Positions 1-5,976 of a DNA stretch of 7,610 nt are shown here, piece after piece (position 1 is the first letter of the stretch; each line of letters starts with the position of its first letter). The position numbers were made by a program, and so were the translations under genes. Under the pieces are notes generated by a model. The model searched no databases and was not told where the DNA came from. It saw nothing but the letters and a program-made list of their open reading frames with translations. Source of the DNA: an uncultured Prevotellaceae bacterium (GTDB lineage: Bacteria; Bacteroidota; Bacteroidia; Bacteroidales; Bacteroidaceae). The stretch lies in NCBI GenBank assembly GCA_946539635.1, contig CAMNHS010000065.1:1-7610 (forward strand), in the 5' to 3' direction.

Positions 1-879
1 CCACTCGTGATATACATTCCCAAAAACGAAGTCGTAAAGGCTCCCATCCGAATTGAGAACACCCTTTCAGGAGAACAGGATACTATGGTTGTCCGCCGCA
101 TTCTTGTCATAATGGAAGAGAGTGCTGAGGCAACAATTTTCTTCGTAGATCATACTAAAGGTGAAAAGAAATACCTCACCTCACAGGTGATAGAAATATT
201 CTGCAAGACTAATTCGCACCTTGATATGTATGATCTAGAAGAAACTACCGAACAATGTAGTCGCTTTTCCAATTTATATATCAGTGCAGAAAGAGATGTT
301 GTAGTGAATCACAACAATATCACCCTTTCCAATGGCACTACCCGCAATGGCATTGATGTTTTTCTACGAGGAGAGAATGCCGAAGCGAACCTTAACGGAG
401 CTGCAATAGCCGACCGCAATCAACATATAGACAATAACACGCTCGTCATACACGAAGTGCCAAAATGTACCTCCAAAGAACTATATAAATATGTTGCAGA
501 TGATTATGCTGTTGCCGCTTTTGCAGGCCGGATACTGGTAAAAGAGGGAGCACAGCAGACATCGTCACACATGACAAACAATAATATGTGTTGTGCTGAT
601 ACAGCAAGGGTTTATACACAACCTATGCTGGAGATTTATGCTGATGACGTAAAATGTGCCCACGGTTCTACAGTCGGTGTAATGGATGAAGGAGCATTGT
701 TCTATATGCAACAACGTGGTATAGACATAGAAACAGCACGCACTCTACTCAAAAATGCGTTTATATCACAGGTTTTGGACGAAATGCATTGGGGCGCTTT
801 TAGAGACCGACTACATATCCTTGTTGATAAACGATTAAGTAAAGAAGAGAAATGCGGAACATGTCAGATATGCAAATAA
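1..879 (+). CDS. sufD: Fe-S cluster assembly protein SufD, C-terminal part (5' end outside window)
   Basis: SufD is the subunit that pairs with SufB and the ATPase SufC in the cytoplasmic SufBCD scaffold, which builds iron-sulfur clusters. The frame is open from base 1, so the start lies upstream; the GTG at 7 is only an internal Val. Counting from that Val codon, the visible 290 residues include the family signature IYADDVKCAHG (210-220), whose Cys217 and His219 sit where E. coli SufD has its scaffold Cys/His (E. coli His360). They also include FAGRILV (172-178) and the following TNNNM segment (190-194). Full SufD proteins are roughly 420-450 residues, so about one third is missing. The protein ends in an unusual cysteine cluster (Cys283, Cys286, Cys289). 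The 3' end overlaps sufS by up to 28 bp, which implies translational coupling. Assignment to SufD rather than SufB rests on the short C-terminus and the adjoining sufS, as in suf operons. Confidence 0.93.
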   Translation, partial: PLVIYIPKNEVVKAPIRIENTLSGEQDTMVVRRILVIMEESAEATIFFVDHTKGEKKYLTSQVIEIFCKTNSHLDMYDLEETTEQCSRFSNLYISAERDVVVNHNNITLSNGTTRNGIDVFLRGENAEANLNGAAIADRNQHIDNNTLVIHEVPKCTSKELYKYVADDYAVAAFAGRILVKEGAQQTSSHMTNNNMCCADTARVYTQPMLEIYADDVKCAHGSTVGVMDEGALFYMQQRGIDIETARTLLKNAFISQVLDEMHWGAFRDRLHILVDKRLSKEEKCGTCQICK

Positions 880-2081
880 GAGAAAATTTCCCCATTTTAT
901 CGAAGAAGATATACGATAAATATCCTCTTGTATATCTTGATAATGGAGCCACTACACAAAAACCGTTGTGTGTACTGGACGCTATGAGAGAGGAGTATCT
1001 CAACGCAAATGCTAATGTACATCGCGGAGTACACTACCTTTCACAACAGGCCACAGACTTACATGAAAGTGCCAGGGAAAAAGTACGCCATTTCATCAAT
1101 GCAAAAAACACCTCGGAAATAATTTTCACTCGTGGCACTACAGAATCTATTAATCTCGTTGCCTCAAGTTTTGTAGAGGCATACATGAAGGCAGGAGATG
1201 AAGTACTGATAACCGCTATGGAACATCACAGCAATATTGTTCCTTGGCAACTGCAGGCAAAGAAAAACGGTATTATTATAAAGGTAATACCTATGTCTGA
1301 TGATGGGATATTGGATATTGAAGCCATCGAAAACCTCATCACAGAGCGCACAAAACTCATCAGTGTCACACATGTCAGTAATGTTCTCGGTACTATTAAC
1401 CCTGTAAAGGAAATTGTTGCTATTGCCCATAAAAATGGCATTCCATGCATGGTGGATGGAGCTCAAAGCGCTCCACACATGAAAATCGATGTGCAGGACT
1501 TAGATTGCGACTTCTTTGCTTTTTCAGGTCACAAAATGTACGGTCCCACCGGTATTGGAGTACTTTATGGTAAAGAAAAATACCTCGAAGAAATGCCCCC
1601 ATACCAAGGAGGCGGTGAGATGATTGGTACTGTTTCTTTTGAAAAAACTACTTTTGCCGATTTACCTTTTAAGTTTGAGGCTGGTACTCCTGACTATGTT
1701 GCCACACATGGCTTGGCAACAGCAATAGACTTTATGGAAAATATCGGTATTAGTAATATAGAAGCCCATGAACGTAAACTTACATCATACGCATTAGCAC
1801 AGATGCAGACCATTCCTGAGATGAGAATCTTCGGTCCATTGGATGCAGAGCGGCATGATGCCGTCATTTCCTTCCTTGTTGGGAATATCCACCACCTCGA
1901 TATGGGAACTCTGTTAGACAGATTAGGAATTGCTGTGCGTACTGGTCATCATTGTGCAGAACCACTAATGCACCGCTTGGGAATAAATGGTACAGTACGA
2001 GCTTCGTTTGCCATATATAATACCAAAGAAGAAATAGACATCCTTATAAATGGCATAAAGAGAGTTAGCCAAATGTTCTAA
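852..2081 (+). CDS. sufS: Cysteine desulfurase SufS (class II, PLP-dependent)
   Basis: SufS removes sulfur from L-cysteine, giving alanine and an enzyme persulfide that is passed to the SufBCD scaffold. The 409-residue protein has the normal family length. Visible motifs: His125 in MEHHSN (stacks on the PLP ring), Asp202 in VDGAQ (binds the PLP ring nitrogen), Lys228 in SGHKMYGP (Schiff-base lysine), catalytic Cys368 in RTGHHCAEP, and Arg383 in VRASFAIYN (substrate carboxylate). The RTGHHC context marks the SufS/CsdA group rather than IscS/NifS. Three in-frame ATGs (852, 861, 870) all lie inside the end of sufD. The first gives the longest product, but MSDMQ at 861 or MQIRENFP at 870 is equally plausible, since homology begins around the IRENFP residues. 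No sufE or sufU follows directly, so the sulfur acceptor is not visible here. The stop overlaps the next start (TAATG). Confidence 0.97.
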   Translation: MRNMSDMQIRENFPILSKKIYDKYPLVYLDNGATTQKPLCVLDAMREEYLNANANVHRGVHYLSQQATDLHESAREKVRHFINAKNTSEIIFTRGTTESINLVASSFVEAYMKAGDEVLITAMEHHSNIVPWQLQAKKNGIIIKVIPMSDDGILDIEAIENLITERTKLISVTHVSNVLGTINPVKEIVAIAHKNGIPCMVDGAQSAPHMKIDVQDLDCDFFAFSGHKMYGPTGIGVLYGKEKYLEEMPPYQGGGEMIGTVSFEKTTFADLPFKFEAGTPDYVATHGLATAIDFMENIGISNIEAHERKLTSYALAQMQTIPEMRIFGPLDAERHDAVISFLVGNIHHLDMGTLLDRLGIAVRTGHHCAEPLMHRLGINGTVRASFAIYNTKEEIDILINGIKRVSQMF

Positions 2082-2629
2082 TGAAAAAGACTACTGCCCT
2101 TGAGATGAATCGCCTCAGCGTTGAGGAATATCGCAATGCAGAGAAACTGCCCCTCATCGTTGTACTCGACGATGTGAGGTCGCTATATAATGTTGGCAGT
2201 GTCTTCCGTACCTCTGATGCTTTTAGAGTTGAAGCTATATACCTCTGTGGTATTACTGCAACGCCCGACAGCTCTCTGAAAGCATCTCAGGAAATTCACA
2301 AGACAGCATTGGGAGCAGAAGATACTGTAACGTGGAAATATTTCAAAGATGCAACCGATGCGGTAAAATCGTTAAAAAAAGAAGGTTTCAAAGTCCTTGC
2401 TATCGAACAATGTCATGGCTCTACAATGTTGCATGACTATCGTTTCGGAAAAGAAAAGACTGCTATTGTTCTTGGGAATGAGGTAAAGGGTGTCAGTCAA
2501 CCAGTCATTGACATTTGTGACGGACACATAGAAATACCACAATACGGAACAAAACACTCTCTGAATGTCTCAGTAACTGCTGGTATCATTATCCACCACA
2601 TTTTCTCAGCTTTAGGCCTCCAAGAATAA
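2081..2629 (+). CDS. SpoU/TrmH-family RNA 2'-O-methyltransferase
   Basis: This 182-residue protein is a knotted (SPOUT) methyltransferase that should transfer a methyl group from S-adenosylmethionine to a ribose 2'-OH in tRNA or rRNA. All three family motifs are present. Motif 1 is NVGSVFRTSDAF (37-48), with Asn37 and the catalytic Arg43. Motif 2 is LGNEVKGVS (131-139), with Glu134. Motif 3 is at 152-169, with SLNVSVTAG containing Asn162. It lacks the N-terminal L30e-like RNA-binding domain of RlmB-type enzymes, so it resembles minimal TrmH/TrmL-size members. The substrate (for example tRNA Gm18 or an rRNA position) cannot be read from the sequence. Its ATG shares one base with the sufS stop codon (TAATG), so it appears to be the last gene of the suf transcript and translationally coupled to sufS. 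Its last 41 bp overlap the convergent PAP2 gene on the other strand. Confidence 0.9.
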   Translation: MKKTTALEMNRLSVEEYRNAEKLPLIVVLDDVRSLYNVGSVFRTSDAFRVEAIYLCGITATPDSSLKASQEIHKTALGAEDTVTWKYFKDATDAVKSLKKEGFKVLAIEQCHGSTMLHDYRFGKEKTAIVLGNEVKGVSQPVIDICDGHIEIPQYGTKHSLNVSVTAGIIIHHIFSALGLQE

Positions 2630-3536
2630 CAAACAAAAGTATGCCATAAATCATGCCTCCCATAACATCTATGGCATAGTGAGCTTGAATATATACCGTT
2701 GACAAACACAACAATACAAAGGGAATAGCGAGTATCATAAGCCATTTCCACATCTTCATTCTTGTTACAATCATCACTACCAGCGTTGCTATTGCTACAT
2801 GACTGGAAGGAAAAGCTGCCGTCGGACGCTCTCCTGTTTGATGTGCCAATTGGTTAAGCCCATAGAAAAAGCCGTCTTTCCATCCAGGTGCTGTGAGGCA
2901 GGCCTGTGTTTCGGAGAAAAATTTTCCTATATCCTGAAAATTTCCTGCTACTACACTCTCCTCACCAATAGCATAGAAATAATACTGTGGACCAGTGACA
3001 GGCATGAAGATATATATCACATAACACAAAAAGAATCCCGTGATAATCATAAATGTAACATGTCTCAACTGCTTATAATCCCTAAAAAAGACGATGAATG
3101 TAGTGAATACAAAGAACAGGTAATACGACACGTATCCTGCATACATCATCTCAGAGAAAATTGCTGATGGAAAAGCCTTAGAGAATACATAAGCAGGTTG
3201 AAAACCAAACAGGTTCTGCTCATACTGCGCAAAAACATTATCAAAGCTACCGAACTGTTTGTTTAATTCGTACGTATCTGGATACCACTGACTTAACATT
3301 AGCAACAAATACCCTACCCTACATAGCATAATTATTTTTGAGGGCCACAATCTATATACAATCCATAATGCTATAGTTCCAGATACCATCGTTACTCTTT
3401 CCCATAACAATCCAGATGGATTCTGGAAATTCGTCCAAGTGAACAATATCAGTAATATTGTTAAGCCAGCATAAATAAATTGTGCTATCTCTGCCAACAA
3501 GAATCCTTTATCCTCTTTCCCTTTATTTTTGAACAT
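2589..3536 (-). CDS. PAP2-superfamily integral membrane protein (phosphatase or phospho-head-group transferase)
   Basis: This is an inner-membrane protein with about six to eight hydrophobic segments and a PAP2 catalytic core near the C-terminus. I start it at the ATG at 3536 (315 residues). A TTG seven codons upstream at 3557 would extend it, but that codon lies inside the promoter's TAnnTTTG element. Numbered from the TTG for convenience, the motif AAFPSSH (247-253) carries His253. STVYIQAHYAIDV (286-298) carries the nucleophile-position His293 and its partner Asp297. The usual first PAP2 motif (KxxxxxxRP) is not seen; instead PVTGP (186-190) resembles the PTxPP type found in the PAP2_3/Aur1-like branch. 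The Arg of the classical SRxxxxxHxxxD motif is Thr287. The reaction is therefore uncertain: lipid phosphate or undecaprenyl-diphosphate phosphatase, or a sphingolipid head-group transferase. The gene is transcribed alone, divergent from ruvB and convergent with the methyltransferase gene. Confidence 0.88.
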   Translation of the reverse strand: MFKNKGKEDKGFLLAEIAQFIYAGLTILLILFTWTNFQNPSGLLWERVTMVSGTIALWIVYRLWPSKIIMLCRVGYLLLMLSQWYPDTYELNKQFGSFDNVFAQYEQNLFGFQPAYVFSKAFPSAIFSEMMYAGYVSYYLFFVFTTFIVFFRDYKQLRHVTFMIITGFFLCYVIYIFMPVTGPQYYFYAIGEESVVAGNFQDIGKFFSETQACLTAPGWKDGFFYGLNQLAHQTGERPTAAFPSSHVAIATLVVMIVTRMKMWKWLMILAIPFVLLCLSTVYIQAHYAIDVMGGMIYGILLFVILGGLKLRKCGG

Positions 3537-3554
3537 TTCCAATGATTTTGGCTG

Positions 3555-3586
3555 CAAAAGTACACATTTTCTATAAATTACACAAA
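3555..3586 (-). promoter_or_regulatory. Bacteroidetes-type promoter of the PAP2 gene
   Basis: Reading the minus strand, TTTG (3586-3583) is followed after 20 bases by TACTTTTG (3562-3555). This matches exactly the Bacteroidetes primary sigma consensus TTTG-N19-21-TAnnTTTG. Eighteen bases separate the -7 box from the ATG at 3536, giving a leader of roughly a dozen bases without a clear Shine-Dalgarno sequence. A second TTTG lies four bases further upstream (3590-3587), next to an A7 tract (3588-3594). The match is seen in the sequence; promoter activity is inferred. Confidence 0.78.
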
Positions 3587-3603
3587 CAAAAAAAGCATTT
3601 TTC

Positions 3604-3634
3604 TTTTTTATTTCACTCGTTTTTTATAACTTTG
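3604..3634 (+). promoter_or_regulatory. Bacteroidetes-type promoter of the ruvB operon
   Basis: TAACTTTG (3627-3634) matches the -7 consensus TAnnTTTG. Nineteen bases upstream lies TTTT (3604-3607), an imperfect version of the -33 TTTG, within a T-rich tract. The ruvB ATG begins only seven bases after the box, so the transcript would have almost no leader. After the TTTG the bases CAGC follow, as they do at the divergent PAP2 promoter. The good -7 match at a gene start makes this credible despite the weak -33 element. Confidence 0.65.
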
Positions 3635-3641
3635 CAGCAGA

Positions 3642-4670
3642 ATGCAAGATGATTTTAACATACACGCTGAACGGCAGGATAGTTCTGAAAAAGAATTTGA
3701 GAAAGCCCTTCGCCCGCTCTGTTTCGACGATTTTGCCGGCCAACAGAAGGTGGTAGATAACCTCCGCATATTTGTTGAGGCAGCAAAATATCGTGGTGAG
3801 CCGCTCGACCACACCCTTTTACATGGTCCTCCAGGATTGGGTAAGACGACATTGTCAAATATCATAGCCAACGAATTGGGAGTGGGATTTAAGATTACTT
3901 CTGGACCTGTCTTGGATAAACCTGGAGATTTGGCAGGACTTCTTACCTCATTGGAGCCCAACGATGTCCTCTTCATTGATGAAATACACAGATTATCACC
4001 CATAGTGGAGGAATATCTGTATTCAGCAATGGAGGATTATCGTATTGATATTATGATAGACAAGGGTCCGTCAGCTCGCTCAATACAGATAGACCTCAAT
4101 CCTTTCACTTTGATTGGTGCTACTACCCGTTCCGGACTTCTTACAGCACCTCTGCGGGCTCGTTTCGGCATAAACATGCATCTGGAATACTATAATCCTG
4201 CTATGCTATCCAAGATTATACGTCGTTCAGCTGGATTATTGCAAATGCCTATCAGCGATGCTGCATGCGAAGAAATATCTCGCCGTTCACGAGGAACGCC
4301 ACGTATTGCTAATAGTTTGCTTAGGAGAGTCCGTGACTTTGCCCAAGTAAAGGGTGATGGCAGTATCAATATGGAGATAGCAAAACTTGCCCTTGAATCG
4401 TTGAATATAGACGGATACGGACTTGACGAAATCGATAACAAGATACTGCTCACCATTATCGACAAGTTTGGTGGCGGTCCTGTCGGCATCAGCACTATTG
4501 CTACAGCCATTGGCGAGGAGGCTGGTACCATAGAGGATGTCTATGAACCTTACCTCATCATGGAAGGATTCATAAAACGCACATCAAGGGGCAGAGTGGT
4601 AACAGACCTTGCCTACCAGCATCTCGGAAGAAATATGTACTCTTCAAATAACCCTTCATTATTCGACTAA
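3642..4670 (+). CDS. ruvB: Holliday junction branch migration ATPase RuvB
   Basis: RuvB is the hexameric AAA+ motor that, with RuvA, drives branch migration of Holliday junctions before RuvC cuts them in recombinational repair. The 342-residue protein is full length. The N-terminal AAA+ domain has Walker A GPPGLGKT (62-69, Lys68), Walker B LFIDE (110-114), sensor 1 GATT (159-162), the arginine finger region LRARFG (171-176, Arg174) and sensor 2 in GTPRIAN (218-224, Arg221). The winged-helix DNA-binding domain covers about 258-335, with GPVGISTIA and [13 protein letters not shown]. The start is fixed by the conserved DDFNI-type N-terminus and by the promoter seven bases upstream. ruvA and ruvC are not adjacent in this window. 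ruvB is first in an operon with coaD, whose ATG follows the ruvB stop with no gap. Confidence 0.98.
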   Translation: MQDDFNIHAERQDSSEKEFEKALRPLCFDDFAGQQKVVDNLRIFVEAAKYRGEPLDHTLLHGPPGLGKTTLSNIIANELGVGFKITSGPVLDKPGDLAGLLTSLEPNDVLFIDEIHRLSPIVEEYLYSAMEDYRIDIMIDKGPSARSIQIDLNPFTLIGATTRSGLLTAPLRARFGINMHLEYYNPAMLSKIIRRSAGLLQMPISDAACEEISRRSRGTPRIANSLLRRVRDFAQVKGDGSINMEIAKLALESLNIDGYGLDEIDNKILLTIIDKFGGGPVGISTIATAIGEEAGTIEDVYEPYLIMEGFIKRTSRGRVVTDLAYQHLGRNMYSSNNPSLFD

Positions 4671-5111
4671 ATGAAAATTGCTATCTTTCCAGGATCATTC
4701 AATCCTTTTACAAAAGGACATCACGACATTGTGTGTCGTGCACTCACTATATTTGACAAGATAGTGATAGGCATTGGTTACAATCCCGATAAACCACAAC
4801 CAGAGGATTTTCAGGAACGTCTTCAGCAAATAAAGACTCTCTACGACAAAGACTCCAGAGTGGAGGTAGAAGCATACAACGACCTAACTATTGACTTTGC
4901 TAAGCGTCATAATGCAACAGCTATCGTAAAGGGAGTACGAAGCGTACAAGACTTTGAATATGAACGTACTCAAGCGGAATATAACAAGATGCTAAGTGAT
5001 GGTATTGAAACAGTATTTCTGTTTGCCAATCCTATATATGCCAGCCTATCATCATCCCTTGTCCGTACGCTGAAAACATTTGGAAAAGACATTTCAGACC
5101 TTCTGCCATGA
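4671..5111 (+). CDS. coaD: Phosphopantetheine adenylyltransferase
   Basis: CoaD joins 4'-phosphopantetheine and ATP to give dephospho-CoA and pyrophosphate, the penultimate step of coenzyme A synthesis in the cytoplasm. The 146 residues form a single Rossmann-like nucleotidyltransferase domain, slightly short for a family usually near 155-165. The N-terminal signature reads PGSFNPFTKGH (8-18), with the His18 of the GH motif that binds the ATP phosphates. Most CoaD proteins have Asp where this one has Asn12. The substrate-binding segment KGVRSVQDFEYE and the C-terminal SSSLVRT (the ISSTxVR motif) are both present. The TxGH motif and the FEYE segment separate it from NadD. It directly abuts ruvB and overlaps ybeY by four bases (ATGA), so all three should be co-translated. 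Confidence 0.95.
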   Translation: MKIAIFPGSFNPFTKGHHDIVCRALTIFDKIVIGIGYNPDKPQPEDFQERLQQIKTLYDKDSRVEVEAYNDLTIDFAKRHNATAIVKGVRSVQDFEYERTQAEYNKMLSDGIETVFLFANPIYASLSSSLVRTLKTFGKDISDLLP

Positions 5112-5524
5112 TAACATACAGCAACGAAAATATCCCCCTCCCTAAAATCCGACGTCGCGAAACGACAGCATGGATAAAAGAGGTAGCCTTAGCTCATGGA
5201 TATAAAGTAGGCGAAATCGGATACCTCTTCTGTGATGATGCGAAAATACTTGAGGTGAACAATGAATTCCTCGGACATGACTACTATACCGATATCATAA
5301 CCTTCGACTACGATGAAGGCAATACTATAAATGGTGACATCGTCATTTCCCTTGACACGGTGAAGAGCAATGCCGAGAAATACAAGAAAGACTATGATGA
5401 GGAACTCCACAGAGTCATAATACACGGAATCTTGCACCTTTGCGGTATCAACGACAAAGGACCAGGTGAAAGAGAAATAATGGAAAAGGAAGAAAATAAA
5501 GCCTTACAACTATGGAAAAAGTAG
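5108..5524 (+). CDS. ybeY: Endoribonuclease YbeY (rRNA maturation and quality control)
   Basis: YbeY is a small metal-dependent RNase needed for 16S rRNA 3'-end maturation and ribosome quality control. The 138-residue product matches family length. It shows the core TDIITFDY (61-68; a variant of the usual TDVLSF), GDIVIS (76-81) and the zinc motif HGILHLCGIND (106-116). His106 and His110 are in place, but Asp116 occupies the position of the third ligand His in the classical HxxxHxxxxxH. I recall Bacteroidetes homologues with the same Asp, so I read this as a lineage variant, not decay. The ATG overlaps the coaD stop by four bases, and the 3' end overlaps the regulator gene by 13 bases. Confidence 0.93.
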   Translation: MITYSNENIPLPKIRRRETTAWIKEVALAHGYKVGEIGYLFCDDAKILEVNNEFLGHDYYTDIITFDYDEGNTINGDIVISLDTVKSNAEKYKKDYDEELHRVIIHGILHLCGINDKGPGEREIMEKEENKALQLWKK

Positions 5525-5976
5525 ATAAACTGGACAGGAAGATATTATCTATCCTATCAAAGAATGCCCGCATCGCTTTTAAGGATGTTGCAGAACAATG
5601 CGGAGTTTCACGTGCTGCAATACATCAGAGAGTGGAAAGACTTAAAGAAGACGGAGTCATTACTGGCAGTGGATTCTCTATTAATCCCAAAAGCATCGGC
5701 TATGGTACATGTACTTATGTCGGCATCAGCTTGGAGCGTGGTTCTATGTACAAAAATGTAGTAAAGAAACTCCAGAACATTCCTGAAATCGTTGAATGTC
5801 ACTTTACTACTGGTCCTTACACCATGATGGTAAAGGCCTATGTACGTGACAACGAGCAATTGATGAAACTTCTTAATGACACATTGCAATCCATTGATGG
5901 TGTAGTATCAACTGAGACTCTTATCTCACTCGACCAGTCCATCAAACGCGATGTTCCAATTCATACTGAAGAGTAA
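5512..5976 (+). CDS. Lrp/AsnC-family transcriptional regulator
   Basis: This 154-residue protein has the two-domain Lrp layout. An N-terminal winged helix-turn-helix covers about 6-52, with IAFKDVAEQCGVSRAAIHQRVERL as its HTH core. A C-terminal RAM ligand-binding and oligomerisation domain covers about 66-141. Such proteins form dimers or octamers and respond to amino acids. In the RAM domain the usual G-x-Y-D turn reads TGPYT (100-104), so the Asp is replaced by Thr and the effector specificity may be unusual. It begins 13 bases before the ybeY stop and its own stop overlaps the next ATG (TAATG). Inference: its tight coupling to the downstream peptidase fusion suggests that peptide or amino acid breakdown is one of its targets, perhaps with self-regulation. 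It could instead be a global regulator simply carried in this operon. Confidence 0.93.
   Translation: MEKVDKLDRKILSILSKNARIAFKDVAEQCGVSRAAIHQRVERLKEDGVITGSGFSINPKSIGYGTCTYVGISLERGSMYKNVVKKLQNIPEIVECHFTTGPYTMMVKAYVRDNEQLMKLLNDTLQSIDGVVSTETLISLDQSIKRDVPIHTEE

Noticed and set aside
1164..1602. Several minus-strand frames opposite sufS.
   Set aside because: They are shadows of the well-conserved sufS frame, with no recognisable domains.
2640..2678. Perfect 9-bp inverted repeat (TATGCCATA / TATGGCATA, 21-base loop) just after the methyltransferase stop, with a T-rich stretch on the minus-strand side.
   Set aside because: It lies inside the PAP2 coding sequence, where the arms encode Tyr-Ala-Ile and Tyr-Gly-Ile. 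On the plus strand no T-run follows; on the minus strand termination there would come before the PAP2 stop codon. Probably a coding coincidence.
2799..3167. A 122-codon plus-strand frame opposite the PAP2 gene.
   Set aside because: It is antisense to a clear membrane protein, has a Cys-rich, low-plausibility composition and matches no family I recognise.
3537..3557. TTG start giving a PAP2 protein seven residues longer.
   Set aside because: The TTG is part of the TAnnTTTG promoter element, so it would not be on the transcript; the ATG at 3536 fits better.
3608..4003. A 131-codon minus-strand frame opposite the start of ruvB.
   Set aside because: It is antisense to the ruvB Walker A/B region and would cover the ruvB promoter; no family resemblance.
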